Positions 1-11,539 are shown, numbered from the stretch's first letter. The stretch: DNA of 64,000 nucleotides from Tiliqua scincoides (GCF_035046505.1 NC_089822.1:104292659-104356658), one strand, 5' to 3'. Numbers and translations: made by a program. The notes: generated from the sequence alone by a model not told the origin.

Positions 1-211
1 GCATTCGGTCAGCGGCAGGTCTTTTCCTAACGGAAAGTAAATCAGGTAGAGCTGGACAGATGTGTTCAGGCTAATTGTCAGCACGGGTAGTGTTACGGCA
101 TTGGTACCCTGCAGATCAAACCTGCTGAGTTGCTGAAGCCAACCTAGATGTATTTTTGGCATGACTGGTGCATGGCAGCATTGATGTTGAGTGCCTTGGA
201 ATGGTTTGTGA
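1..211. other. unassigned flank
   Basis: I see no recognisable repeat, exon or RNA gene here. All frames are short. Confidence 0.5.
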
Positions 212-218
212 ATAAGTA

Positions 219-259
<41 letters not shown>

Positions 260-284
260 ATAAATAAATAAATAAATAAATAAG
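212..284. repeat. compound tetranucleotide microsatellite
   Basis: Tandem AAGT units pass into AAGC units and then AAAT units without a break. Neighbouring units differ by one base, so the three blocks probably arose by point change and slippage from one array. The short open frames across it are artefacts of the periodicity. Confidence 0.95.
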
Positions 285-1085
285 ATGCTGGAACCGAGCA
301 CATATTAATTCAAATGTTTTGAAGACTTTTCCCAGTATTTTATAGCACCATTTCTCCATAGCGTTAAGCATTTGCAATGAAGTTGGTGAGAGAAGCTAAG
401 GTTGTGATCATTCACAGTCTTATTTATCTCGATCCAAAGATACCCAAAATAAGATGTGGCCTTATTTATAGGTATGGATTTGCTGACCAAGCAAGATATG
501 GCTGGGCATGAAATTTTCCAAAAGTCTCACCCTATATTAAGTGGACCAGTGTGTGTGTTGTGTGTGTGTGTGTTAATGCAGGTTTGTTTTTTTTTCTAAA
601 GGGCGCGCTTAGACTGAAAAGAAATCCAAACTATGACATAGAATTGACCCACATGACATGCCCATGATTGATACCACTAGTTACCAATTATTAACTTGTT
701 AATAATAAGTTAATAATAAAAGTTGTGCACAGTCCGGTGCAATACAGTTAGGCCAGCTTCAGGTTGGAAGCAGAAAAGAGAAAACGAGTGCTTCGACTAT
801 GTTCCCCAGCCCTTGCTCTTTGCCTGCCTTCAGCTTGTCAAAAAAACAGAACCTGTCAAAAAATGCCAGCAAATCCAGTGATACCTTTAAGACCTTCACT
901 CTTGCCTTTTTCCCAGTGTCAGCCCTCATCACTGATGCTTTCTCCTGTAGAGGATCTCACAAGTGGGTGCCTGAGTTTTCTGCAATGAGAAATGGAGGAG
1001 CAGGAGGCCTCAATGATGTGTAGTGGAACCTGTGAGTAACAGCAAAGAGGAAATGAAAGGCAAGCCTAGTCCAAGCCCACCTGCT
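285..1085. other. unassigned, with (GT)n at 549-574
   Basis: Apart from a short interrupted GT dinucleotide run at 549-574, nothing is recognisable. Two overlapping 74-residue frames at 764-1023 are low-complexity chance frames without a family signature. Confidence 0.45.
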
Positions 1086-1095
1086 GCTGGCTAGG

Positions 1096-1563
1096 TATGT
1101 TGCCAGCCTTCAGTCTCGAGAGACTATGGTATCACGCTCTGAATGGTGGTTCTGGAACAGCGTCTAGTGTGGCTGAAAAGGCCAATTTGGGAGTGACAAT
1201 CCCTTCCACACTGGGAGCAAGTGCAGTCTGTCCCTGCTATGGGCCTTCCTTCTTTGCCTCTTAGCCTCAGACTGTTGGCCAAGTGTCTCTTCAAACTGGG
1301 AAAGGCCATGCTGCACAGCCTGCCTCTAAGCGGGCTGCTCAGAGGCCAGGGTTTCCCACTTGTTGAGGTCCATCCCTAAGGCCTTCAGATCTCTCTTGCA
1401 GATGTCCTTGTATCGCAGCTGTGGTCTACCTGTAGGGCGCTTTCCTTGCACGAGTTCTCCATAGAGGAGATCCTTTGGGATCCGGCCATCATCCATTCTC
1501 ATGACATGACCGAGCCAACGCAGACGTCTCTGTTTCAGCAGTGCATACATGCTAGGGATTCCA
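1096..1563 (-). mobile_element. RTE-like LINE, 5'-truncated copy A
   Basis: This is the 3' part of the LINE whose best copy is at 13716-15412. Read on the minus strand it begins inside the C-terminal coding region (the part containing RLRWLGHVMRM and RPTGRPQLRYKD), runs through the terminal zinc-finger codons and ends with the shared 3' hairpin tail. A perfect 10-bp target-site duplication, GCTGGCTAGG, lies at 1086-1095 and 1564-1573, so both borders are certain. The frame is broken between the two C-terminal segments, partly by a small deletion where copy B reads the codons for the ARETDQGQ region. It is a dead 5'-truncated insertion and cannot encode a polymerase. Confidence 0.93.
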
Positions 1564-1573
1564 GCTGGCTAGG

Positions 1574-2075
1574 ACCGTAAGGTTAATTACTGCCCCTTGT
1601 GCCACACAGATTTTTACTGCCCCCAACTCCTCCACTGTCCCCCCATGCTGGTTCCCTGTGCCTCCTCCCAAGCTTACCTCTTTGTCATTGCAACCACTCT
1701 CCTCTTTGACCTGGTCTTCCTGCTCTTTGCCATTTCCAAAGAGAGAAGAAGGAAAAGGAGAGCATTGAGGGGAGGCCATTTTTTAAATCAGGCAGGGAGC
1801 CAGGAGCAGGAGAAGAGTGGCAGCAAAGGTGGCATTTGGGAACTGTAGGGCTGGCTGCTAAAGAGAACTGATGAGCTGAAATGACCGACAGAGGTGGAGG
1901 AGCCACAAAGGACCCTGGGACTCACTGGAGCCAATTAGCAGCCAGTCCTGCTTGAAAGTCTTCAGCCATCTCTTATGTGTCTGACCGGTCAAGTTTGACA
2001 GCTGCCTTGGTCTGCACCTGAAGAATATCATTTCCACTTTCTTTTTCTATTATGGCTTCAACTTCAGCTTAATGA
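1574..2075. other. unassigned
   Basis: No recognisable family. The 83-residue plus frame at 1597-1848 overlaps equally long minus frames and has no known motif, so I treat it as chance. Confidence 0.4.
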
Positions 2076-2645
2076 AATTAGGGATATAGAGTTGAAAGGG
2101 ACCTATCAGATCATTGAATCCAACTCCCTGACAATCCTGGCTGTCCACAATGACATTCCAATAGATGGCTATCCAGCCTCGACTTAAAGACCTCCAACAA
2201 TGGAGAGAATACCACCTTCTGAGACAGACTGTTCCACTACTGAACATTTTGTATCATCAGGAAGGTCTCCCTAACATTTAACTGAAATCTTCCTTGTAAT
2301 TTAAACCTTCCTACCCTCCAGTGCAACTGAGAAAAAATCTGCTCCATTTTCTATGTGACAGCCTCTCAGATATTTATAGATAGTTGTGTCACGCACACAC
2401 CCCAACCATCTCTTCTCCCAATTAAACATGACCAACTCCTTCAACCTGTCCTCATGGGACTTGATCTCCAGCCACCTTTAGTGGCTTTCCTCTGGACTCA
2501 CTGCTGTTTGTCAATATCCCTCTTAAACTGCAGCACCCAGAACTGGATGTAATATTCCAGGTGGGGTCTGACCAACACAGAAATCAGTGGAGTCATTACA
2601 TCTCACAATCCTGTTACTACTGTTGTTGCAGCCTAGAACGACATT

Positions 2646-2740
2646 TACCTTCTTTGCCACCATGTCACATCTCCATCTAGCTTGTCGTGTAATAAAATGC
2701 CCAGGTTTATTTTTTCCACACACAAAGGCAAGTATTTCCT
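2646..2740. repeat. ~94-bp tandem duplication inside the CR1
   Basis: The segment starting TTACCTTCTTTGCCACC at 2646 begins again at 2740 and, after the inserted SINE, continues at 3101-3213. The two units differ at many positions, so the duplication is old and predates or accompanies the SINE insertion in unit two. Confidence 0.75.
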
Positions 2741-2756
2741 TACCTTCTTTGCCACC

Positions 2757-3096
2757 TTACTAAAGGGTAGAGCCTCCATTTGCCTGAAGATTAACATCCA
2801 CAAGGTCGCCAGTTCGAGGCCACCGGCACCGTGCGACCTTGAAGAAGCTGGCAAGCTGCAGCTGAGCTGTTCCATCTGCTCAGAGCGTGGGAGGATGGAG
2901 GCCAGAATGTTAAACCAGATCGGAGTGTAACAGCTTGAATGTGGTGGTTCTTGAAAGAGAGAACCTTCTTTCAATTTGTAAAAATCCCTGCGTGGATTTA
3001 ATAAGCCTGCCTGTGTAAACCGCCTTGAATAAAGTCTTGAATAAAGACCAAGAAAGGCGGTATATAAATACTGTATATTATATTATTATTATTACC
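2757..3096 (+). mobile_element. tRNA-like SINE inserted in the CR1
   Basis: A perfect 21-bp target-site duplication (2736-2756 and 3097-3117) marks both ends. Near 2806 the motif AGTTCGAGGCC resembles a tRNA B box. The 3' part has AACCGCCTTGAATAAAG and AGGCGGTATATAAATA, a tail found on many squamate SINE/LINE repeats, and closes with a (TAT)n run. I do not recognise the exact family. The long duplication shows retrotransposition rather than DNA transposition. Confidence 0.8.
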
Positions 3097-3645
3097 TTCC
3101 TTACCTTCTTTGCCACCATGTCACATCTCCATCTAGCATGTTGTGTAATAAAATGCCCAGGTGTTTTTTCCCCCACACACATAGGCAATATATTTCAGGC
3201 AAGTATTCCCTATCTCATAAGTATGTGTGCTTCTGGTTTTTTCTAGCCAAATGCAGAACTTTACATTCATCTGTGTCAATGTGCATTCTGTTTGCTTTTA
3301 CCTAGTTTTACCTAGTTTTCTAACAATATCATCCTGCCCTTTGAGGTATTAGCTTCCCCTCCCAGTTTATATATAACACAGGGCCTAAGAGAGAGCCCCG
3401 AGGGCACTTTTCTCCAGGTCAAGGATGAACCATTGACAAGCCCTCTGTCAGTATGGCCCATCAGCCAGGCACAAATCTACCTGATGTTAGTATCATCTAG
3501 CCCACACCCTAGCAGGATGTTATGAGGTACCTTGTCAAAAGCCATACTGAAATCCAGGTACATTATTTTCACAATATCCCTCCAATCTAGTATCATAGAA
3601 GAAGATAAGGTTTGTCTGGCAAGACTTGTTCTTGAGACATATATG

Positions 3646-4440
3646 GAGTGCCATTTGCCATTAAGGAAAAGTCCTAAGAGGCAAACTCTGGGTCCGTTCT
3701 CCTCTCCCAAGGTGAGGATTCATTTCTTGGGGATGGGGTTAGAAACTGGCAGGAAGGGCAAGGAGTGGAGAAGACAAGGAGAATTAGGGAAACAGGACTG
3801 TTCAAGTCAAACGCTCAAAACCTCCATCAAGTTTTTCAAGTGTTTAGTTTGAATACTCAGGCAGCCCAATTAATTTCTGGGCCAAACAGGCGTGCATTCC
3901 CCCATCCCAAACTGAGATCAATGGCTCAAGCATGCCTAACTCAGCACCACATTGCAGCTTTGGTCTATAGCTCTGTCTTCCTTTCAGATTGATTATACGC
4001 TAGCGTTTCAGAGATATTCAGTTCCAAAAGCCAGTTCTCCTTGCTTCATTTGAAATCATCTTGGCATTTCCAAGCTTTCTCGATGTGCATTTGGAATTCA
4101 TCTCTTTCCAAGAGTTCTCTCCGAGGTCATAATGTCGGCGTATGGGCTCTGATGGTGCCAGATGCATGCCCTTTTTGTATTACCCCCTGTGAGTTGTGTC
4201 AGCGTGGCTGGAAACTGCTTCAAAATTCAACCCGCCTCCCCCCAACTGCATAATAAACATGGCCAGGAACAAGAGAGGATTTTAAATGTGGATGAGGGGA
4301 AATTGCTACATAAAACATTTGCAAGAAGCTATTGAGAGAATTGCTGTAAATAGAGAGATTAGAATTATCAGACAAAAGGTACATTGGTCATGTGGTCTGA
4401 TCATGGAATTCATAGCAATCCGCTTCGGTTTTGTTCAGAG
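3646..4440. other. unassigned
   Basis: No recognised repeat or gene. Overlapping plus frames of 75-106 residues at 3532-3992 carry no family motif and partly run into the CR1 antisense. Confidence 0.4.
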
Positions 4441-4819
4441 CAGTGTTTCTCAAACTGTGGGTCAGGACCCACTAGGTGGGTTGCAGGCCAAGTTCAGGTG
4501 GATCCCCATTCATTTCAACATTTTATTTTTAATATATTAGACTTGATGCTACCATGGCATGTGACTGCATTGGGGAAATGTTAAGATCTGTCCTTTTAAC
4601 AGGCTACTCTGTATATGCTTTTAACAATGATAGTAAATGGGACTTACTCCTGGGTAAGTGTGGGTAGGATTGCAGCCTAAGATTGTTGAAAATTTTCCTG
4701 CTTGATGATGTCACTTCCGGTCACGACATCTCTTTCCAAGAGATGGAAAGAGTGGGTGGGTTCTGACATATTCTCATTCTAAAAAGTGGGTCCCAGTGCT
4801 AAACATTTGAGAACCACTG
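4441..4819. mobile_element. hAT-type MITE, family 1
   Basis: Terminal inverted repeats CAGTGTTTCTCAAAC and its complement (ending GAGAACCACTG) enclose 379 bp without coding capacity. The flanks are 8-bp duplications GTTCAGAG (4433-4440) and GTTCAGAA, the length expected for hAT transposases. Inside is a half-copy of the AGTAAGTCCCATTGA palindrome and a segment on TGATGTCACTTCCGGTCACG. The same interior occurs at 28526 and 56586 in the opposite orientation. Confidence 0.93.
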
Positions 4820-5269
4820 GTTCAGAATAAGGAGTTAATATTAACCAACTTTTGTTCATGGGGCTTCAAAGTGCTGACTGTCAGTTCATGCCTTTTCACA
4901 CAATCAAAGAATTTCCGTAAGCATTTTGATTCAAAAGAAAAGGGCTAACATTATTAATGGACTGTTGCCCTTGTGTCTCCAAAGCAGCTTGGCCAACATC
5001 AGTCCTGACTTGTCACAGATGTGCAAAATCTTATTACACATCCTGAGCCAGATAAATAGGAAAAAAAATTGTTAAGATTTCATCATGCACACTATTTACA
5101 TCTTGACTTTTCACTTCAAAATGGGGCAGTGGACACATTCATCCTCCAAGCCAGATAGTTATGTACTTGGGCAGTTAGAACTTCTGACCAGATCTTGACG
5201 GGAGACTGCAAGGTATGATTGAAGAGCCCTTTCTGTGCTGAAAGAATGCAGTGTTGTTGCAGAGCTGTC
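4820..5269. other. unassigned
   Basis: Ordinary AT-rich sequence with no feature I can name. Confidence 0.4.
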
Positions 5270-5441
5270 TCATGCGTGTCTACTCAGAAGTAAGGCCCAT
5301 TAATCTCAGTTCAACTTGGGTTGCAGTCCTATCCATTCTTATGTGGGAGTAAGTCCCATTGACTATAATGAGACTTACGTTTGAGTAGACATGCATAGGA
5401 TTGGGCTCTTGGCTCCCAGGAAAGTGTGTATAGGATTGCAG
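5270..5441. repeat. composite of short palindromic AGTAAGTCCCATTGA repeats
   Basis: Two or more copies of the ~90-bp lizard palindrome are joined or nested. The halves are TCTACTCAGAAGTAAG and, inverted, GTTTGAGTAGACATGCATAG, with GCAATCCTAT-type ends. It has no coding capacity. Near-perfect palindromy and small size fit a MITE. Confidence 0.8.
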
Positions 5442-5811
5442 TCGTCGGTTGTCTTTTTGCGTGTGTTTCACAAGAGGTGGTTGGAAGAATGTTCTTCTCT
5501 AATGCCAAAAAGTTTGATCATGTACACCAGGAAATACTTGCAGGAGGAAACAGCAAAGATTCATGCTTTGCAGATGGTACTATTCATTATTCCACTGATA
5601 TATACTTTTTTAAAAAATAACATCCACTGTGTACAATATTTCTCTAGTACACAAAGTGCTTCCTTATTACTTATTTTTTATGGGCATCTGTGGTGCCCAT
5701 GGCATATATTAACATTTACTATCCCCTATAACACCATCATTTGGAATACAGCTTCCCGCTACAATTATTATCTTCAGACTTTTTTTGAGCAGGTGTAGGC
5801 ATTTCCTAGTG
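5442..5811. other. unassigned
   Basis: Contains a 135-codon frame at 5391-5798 with no domain and unfavourable composition. I see nothing else. Confidence 0.35.
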
Positions 5812-6037
5812 CAGCGGTTCTCAAACTGTGGGTCCGGGACCCATCATTGGGTCATGACTCAATTTTTGGTGGGGTGCGAAAATGACAGGGCAAATTAGGC
5901 TATGTGCATCAAGGGTTAAACAAGCTGGCACTTGGGGGGGGGGAGTTCTGCTGCCCAATCACCATTATAACCAAAGCATTTGGCATTTATAAATCAGGCC
6001 CCAGGCTCTAGGTCCTCTGAAAAGTTTGAGAACCAGA
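5812..6037. mobile_element. hAT-type MITE, family 2
   Basis: Begins CAGCGGTTCTCAAACTGTGG and ends near AAGTTTGAGAACCAG. The interior (TTAGGCTATGTGCATCAAGG, then TTATAAATCAGGC) is shared with the copy at 44056-44279, which defines a subfamily. A G run lies at about 5934-5943. The right border is eroded. Confidence 0.82.
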
Positions 6038-6058
6038 AGATACTGTATCTATAGTATA

Positions 6059-6202
6059 GTGACCCTGCACATGCCCGATCTTGTCTGATCTTGGAAGCTA
6101 AGCAGGGTCAGGCCTGGTTAGTACTTGGATGGGAGACCGCCTCGGAATTCCAGGTGCTGTAGGCTTACACCATAGTCTTTCGAGACTGAAGGTTGCCAAC
6201 CA
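6059..6202 (+). mobile_element. 5S-rRNA-derived SINE, copy 1
   Basis: The body is almost all of a 5S rRNA gene, lacking only its first dozen or so bases. Box A (AAGCTAAGCAGGGTC), the intermediate element and box C (GGATGGGAGACCGCC) are preserved, so the internal RNA polymerase III promoter is recognisable. The 3' end is not 5S but the LINE-type tail CATAGTCTTTCGAGACTGAA plus GGTTGCCAACC. This makes it a SINE3-class element and not a functional 5S locus. It lies directly downstream of a hAT MITE. Confidence 0.95.
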
Positions 6203-8171
6203 TTATAGGTGCTTTTACAATTGACAGTTGTGTGGTGAATAGGAAGTGATCTCAACCAAGATGTTTGTGTGTTGGCCTCAGGGACAAATCACATGATCAC
6301 TCAACAAGAGGTTATTTCAGCAAATGGCAATTTTAGTGATTGTAATTGTTTGTTAAAGCCCATACATGCCCCTTACCACGGCTCTAGCTAAAAGGAAATG
6401 TTTTAATTGACAATGAAGGGGATGAATTTAAGATGGTAAACTTCAGTTTTGTTAGTAAAATAGGCTGTCACTTTTCTCTTGTTCTTCTGTTCTCTGCCTG
6501 ACAAGGGGCCGGCAGACTTCAGCTAGTGAACAGGGCAGCGACAGAGCAATTGCAGCTAGACTTTATATTTCAAAAAGGGGTAAGGATAGTTATTATTGTC
6601 TCCTGTTCTTCTTCCCATAGTCCCAGGTGAGGGTAATCAACAGTGGGAATACTTAATTCCTGCTATACAGTATTCTATTTTGGGATTGTAAACTGTCTGC
6701 TTTGGGACCTCAGCATCAAGCTCAACCCCCTTTAGTTGCTTCTCTCACCACCCAGCCTGATGAAGACTTCTGGAGAACTCAAAAGCTTGCTTGAGTTGTT
6801 GTGTTAGGTCAGTTGATCCTAATGAAAGTGTGGCTAGGTTTGGAGTTCTTTTTCTAATGACCCAGCATGGCCACCTGTGAACTTTTTGGAACTCAATCAC
6901 TGCCAGCATGTGGTGCACTCTCCACTATGTGTTTTACGTATGTTTTACGTATGGTGTGTTCAGAAAAGCTGGTGATTGTGGGTGAGATCATTCTCATGAT
7001 GATTATGAGATAATTACTAAAATTGGCTTCTGACTGCTCAAATTGATGCTGAACCAAAGCATTGCCCAGTAGAACATTCAGGGTGCATGAATTGCATCTG
7101 ACCTGCCATAGGCAGCTTCATATGATCCCTGTATCGTAAATTCCACCATGGTTTCCTACACCATTTTATATTTCTGACAGTGCTACAACTCAGCACTGGA
7201 AGATAGGGGGATTTACCTGGTTGCCTAGACAATAAGGGACATTTTAGTATCTTCTCATCCTGTGCTTCCTCCCCCCCCCCCCATCACTCCAGCAGGGAGA
7301 GTTGCTTAGGCAACCAGCCAACACTCCTGTCATCCAGTGCTGAACTGTGGACCATCATAAGGAGACAGAAGAGTTGCTTGGTTGCCTGGGCACAGGGAAA
7401 CGCCACCCATGCCATAAGCAAACTTGGCAGCTGTTCCCACCCCAAAATATAATCAGAAGGCTTCCCTTTGCAGCCTTTGATGTTTGGGGACCACTTTCAT
7501 ATTACCGACCTCTAATTCAAAGTGCTTCACCTACATTATCTTAGTAACCTGTGTTGCAGTCGTGCAGATAGGGGCTGGGGCTGGAGGGTGGTGGTGGTGG
7601 AGGCTGAGAAAGAGTGAGTTACATCAGCTCTTCCTGTAAAAATGTGAAGTCTTCCAAATACGGATCCCCCATCTCCAGCAAATTTCTCAATGAAATCTGC
7701 TGTTCCAAGGTGCCTGCAGAATTGAATTGCAGATGGCGGCTCTTTGCCCTTTTGCTGTTGACATTTTCCAGAGTGCTTGATAAGGATGTATTTTTTGATG
7801 CCTCCTCCCACCCATTTTTTTTTAAAGACTGTATTGTAACGCTCTGAGCTAGTAATCAACCAGTTTTCTGTTCCACAGAATGGTTGGCTGATGGGAGTGA
7901 ATGGTTAGCCTGGTGATATTGAAAATGCATGCTTTCTTCCAATACTCCCAGCATGAGTGACTCAGGAACACCCAGAATACTTTCCTTTCAAAGCTGTTGT
8001 GGTTCTTTTTTAGACTGGGTTTGGCTCAGGCTGGGCTAGTTGCTGTATCCAGTGCTCACTGGATAATCTCAGCACATTAGAACTTCCCTCTGTGGCTCCA
8101 AGTCTACCACCATTCATAAGGGTTCAACCTCATTTCCTTTACACAAGTGAGAAGCCTGCAGTTGCCCTGGA
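6203..8171. other. unassigned 2-kb stretch
   Basis: Mostly unique-looking sequence with a C run at about 7271-7281 and a short GGT run at about 7589. Frames of 77-107 residues at 7536-7859 overlap on both strands and show no family motif. I cannot support a gene. Confidence 0.4.
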
Positions 8172-8309
8172 TGGTTGGCAACCTTCAGTCTCGAAAGACT
8201 ATGGTATAAGCCTACAGCACCTGGTATTCCCAGGCGGTCTCCCATCCAAGTACTAACCAGGCCTGACCCTGCTTAGCTTCCCAGATCAGACCAGGCATGT
8301 GCAGGGTAA
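8172..8309 (-). mobile_element. 5S-rRNA-derived SINE, copy 2
   Basis: On the minus strand the order is 5S body (box A, intermediate element, box C) then the hairpin tail, as in copy 1. A few substitutions in the 5S part near 8285-8295 distinguish it. No clear target-site duplication is visible. Confidence 0.93.
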
Positions 8310-9989
8310 CAGTGATGTACCCAAACAATTGATGATTTTTGTTAAGTGTATGCATAGTAGTTGTTTGACACATTGGGTTGCAGTGGATCTGTCAACATTC
8401 TCCATCAATCTGTACTGCTGCTCAATCAATCCTCCCTCTGTAGTAGCAGCCTACCTTTCTGTAGACTATTTGTGATCTGGATATCTGATGTAAGAGGACA
8501 CAGACTGGTGCTGGCCTCACCAGGCACTTGGTGGAATATGTAATTCCTCGATGAACCGGACTGTGAGTTTGTAGTGCAGGATGTATCTTTTAAGTTCTGA
8601 GTATTTAGTTTACTCGTGTTAAGTGGTGCTGGCAATATATCTGTGGCATATGGCAGGGGTATGCCTGGGTGTTTTCTGTTGTAGTTGGCATTTTGGGCAA
8701 ACACTCTGACTTGTAGAGATGTATCAGGCAGGCTTTCATCAGACGCATCTCTAAGATGTGACTGGGAAGGCTTCACCTGCTGAATTTCAGCCTGGATGCA
8801 TCCTCCCAGAGTCCAACATCCAGCTGAAAGGATGGGTGTGTGGAGCCTAATTTGTAAAGCCAGCATAAATATATAAGACTGTAAAAAGTCTTTACTATTA
8901 ACATGGTGTGGAATTTTTAAGGGGACCACCTTCAATTCCAATTTCCATGCTTTTCGGAGCACTGTTCAAAATTGTAAGCACCATAACAGTCATCTTAAAC
9001 TGGAGGCTTTTAGCTGTATGAATAATGGCTGTAAATACACACAAAAAAGTGAATATTTATGGAAGTAGAATTTGGGGATTGGGGTGTTTAATACCCCTCA
9101 AATCTTACCATCCACAAGCAGACCTACTGTTTCCATCATTCATTCAAACTGCATTTGTATGCAAATATTTTTGTTTTGTCCTTCACGTCAGCTCTTCAGT
9201 TGAAACAAAACTTTTCTTGGCGACATCAGCATTAACTTTTGTGTAGGCAATTATGATGTAGACAGCAGATGCTAATGGCTTCAGCTGAGGAACAAACAGC
9301 AGGTGAAAATGAATTTATCAGCATCAAACTTACTTCTTGTATGCAAATCCCTCCTCTGATTCTTACTCTAATTCCAGGTAAGAATGCTACAAGGATATAT
9401 GGGCAAGCTGATTCTGCCAGTGCAGAATGGTTCTGAAGCACCTCCCCTCTTTGGAAGATATATTTTCAATATAAAGCAAGGATCATGTGAATTCTTTTTC
9501 CTGGCAGCCCGAATGCTGCAAATTTGAATTTCAGGCACTGCAGACCTCAAGAAATGTAATTTGCCCATACAAAAATATGAAGGTGCTTTGAAAAAATGAA
9601 ATTTTCCAGAGTCACTGGTGCCAGAATGCAGATGTAATGGGGCCTCCAGGCACAAGAGAGGATGGGACATTGAGAGAGTTCTGCAGGACCAGTCTGCAAC
9701 TGGCTGTCCTACCAGTTGGGGTAGTGGGGAGGTCAGAAGGCAGCTCACACACAGGAGTTGGAGAAGGGTTATTCATGGAAGGGCTTATGAGAAGTTGTCA
9801 TGCTCCTGATAGCATCATCAGAAGTACAGCGAGGTTTGAACCGGCCTCACCAACCAAGGTGTTTTTCATCACTGAACCCAGTTCTGAATGGAATCTGATC
9901 AAAAGGTTGAGCAGTTCCTAAGTGAATGGACCAGCTTGTCTGGCTTTGCAACATCATATTCTCCCTGGTCACAACTTCTTCCCTTCATC
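8310..9989. other. unassigned, holds a 178-codon minus frame
   Basis: The minus frame at 8426-8962 is the longest non-LINE frame in the window with a methionine start. It is serine- and threonine-rich and has no domain, membrane segment or signal peptide I recognise. No splice context or repeat family identifies it. Chance is the likeliest explanation. Confidence 0.35.
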
Positions 9990-10180
9990 CAGCAATTTTC
10001 AACCTTTTCCATCTAACCGCACACAGGGGAGGCACTAAAATTGTCAAGGCGCACCATCAGTTTTTGGACAATTGACAAGCCTGCTGGCAGGAGCTCACAT
10101 CCTCCAATGGCATGACCCTCCCTTAAACTCCCGCAGCACACCTGCAGACCATTTGCAGCGCACTAATGTGGCAAAGCCCA
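9990..10180. mobile_element. hAT-type MITE, family 3, right end missing
   Basis: Starts CAGCAATTTTCAACCTTTTC and contains CACTAAAATTGTCAAGGCGC and GACCATTTGCAGCGCACTAA. The same family supplies the right end at 30477-30545 (complement CAGCCATTTTCAACCCCTG) and a left fragment at 11552-11630. Confidence 0.75.
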
Positions 10181-10778
10181 CTGGTGGCACTGCTTCTCCC
10201 ATCCATTGGCTTGTTTGCCTTCATCTGCCCCCTTCATGTGGGCCACTACCATGTTCCCTCGCTTCCTCTCTTCCCTTTAGTTCTTCTCAGCTGTTCCAAG
10301 CTATTCCATGTTAGCAGAATCGTGGGAATGTGCATAGCAGTGTGGCCATAAGGAAAGGCTGTATCTGACAGGTAGGCTAGCGCCTTCTTCACCCTGTTCC
10401 TAATCTGATTTTCCTTGTCTTTGTCTCAGTGACTCCTACTCTTTGCAGACCTCCTTTATTAGGCTCCCTTCTTCCTACATCTCTCCACTCAGATAGCCCC
10501 TTAGGGACCGATCCTCCTTCCTTTGTCCTTGCTTCCTTTCCTAGGCCCAATCTGCTGGGGTGATTCCACCAACTCTTCCTGTGCTTTTTTCCCCCCTGCC
10601 CAATTGATTCTTAGTTCCCAGTGGAAATTCAAGGTAACTAACACCATCAAAACAGCAGTTTTGTTTTTCTTCCACTTGTCAGAATCTATATTACATTTGG
10701 CACAGGGAAATGTCTCCTTGATGCCATAACATTTGTGTTACAGGGTGCCACAAAGCTCCGCTATATCTCCCATGCTAT
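10181..10778. other. unassigned, pyrimidine-rich
   Basis: CT-rich DNA with no recognised repeat. Frames here are pyrimidine-driven and carry no motif. Confidence 0.4.
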
Positions 10779-10788
10779 TTGACATCTA

Positions 10789-11539
10789 GTTGGCAACCTT
10801 CAGTCTCGAGAGACTATGGTATCGCGCTCTGAATGGTGGTTCTGGAACAGCGTCTAGTGTGGCTGAAAAGGCCAATTCGGGAGTGACAATCCCTTCCACA
10901 CTGGGAGCAAGTGCAGTCTGTCCCTGGTCTGTCTCCCTGGCTATGGGCCTTCCTTCTTTGCCTCTTAGCCTCAGACTGTTGGCCAAGTGTCTCTTCAAAC
11001 TGGGAAAGGCCATGCTGCACAGCCTGCCTCCAAGTGGGCCACTCAGAGGCCAGGGTTTTCCACCTGTTGAGGTCCACTCCTAAGGCCTTCAGATCCCTCT
11101 TGCAGATGTCCTTGTATCGCAGCTGTGGTCTACCTGTAGGGCGCTTTCCTTGCACCAGTTCTCCATAGAGGAGATCCTTTGGGATCCGCCCATCATCCAT
11201 TCTCACGACATGACCGAGCCAACGCAGGCGTCTCTGTTTCAGCAGTGCATACATGCTAGGGATTCCAGCACGTTCCAGGACTGTGTTGTTTGGAACTTTG
11301 TCCTGCCAGGTGATGCCGAGGATGCGTCGGAGGCAGCGCATGTGGAAAGCGTTCCGTTTCCTCTCCTGATTTGAGCAAAGAGTCCATGACTCGCTGCAGT
11401 ACAGAAATGTACTCAGGACGCAAGCTCTGTAGACCTGGATCTTGGTATGTTCCGTCAGCTTCTTGTTGGACCAGACTCTCTTTGTGAGTCTGGAAAATGT
11501 GGTAGCTGCTTTACCGATGCGCTTGTTTAGCTCAGTACA
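10789..11539 (-). mobile_element. RTE-like LINE, 5'-truncated copy B
   Basis: A 751-bp minus-strand copy flanked by the perfect 10-bp duplication TTGACATCTA (10779-10788 and 11540-11549). Its frame is still open from TELNKRIGKAATTFSRLTKR through GRPQLRYKDICKRD to the terminal C-x2-C-x12-H-x3-C zinc finger and beyond (HTRRCSRTTIQSAIP), about 240 residues of the reverse-transcriptase C-terminus. The open frame and perfect duplication indicate a recent insertion. It lacks the palm domain, so it is not autonomous. It shows the zinc-finger cysteine that the longer copy at 13716 lost. Confidence 0.95.

Larger units (their letters stand above)
2076..3645 (-). mobile_element. old CR1-type LINE, minus strand, interrupted by a SINE
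   Basis: The minus strand reads as the 3' half of a CR1 LINE. At about 3500-3600 the translation gives reverse-transcriptase motif A as YLDFSMAFDKVPHNIL, followed towards lower coordinates by LGCGLDDTNIR and VNGSSLTWRKVPSG. These match the CR1 palm region order. The lower-coordinate part is the familiar amniote CR1 3' sequence, ending near 2076 with the complement of GTTGAAAGGGACC. The copy has many stops and small deletions, a ~94-bp internal tandem duplication and one inserted SINE, so it is old. The upper border near 3645 is approximate. It could also be called L2/CR1 group; CR1 is preferred from the RT motif and the 3' end. Confidence 0.85.

Noticed and set aside
212-284. CRISPR-like array
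   Set aside because: The periodic units are 4-bp microsatellites with no spacers, in a vertebrate-type genome.
2646-3213. ~100-bp target-site duplication around the SINE
   Set aside because: A perfect 21-bp duplication explains the insertion; the remaining similarity is an older tandem duplication of the CR1 host sequence.
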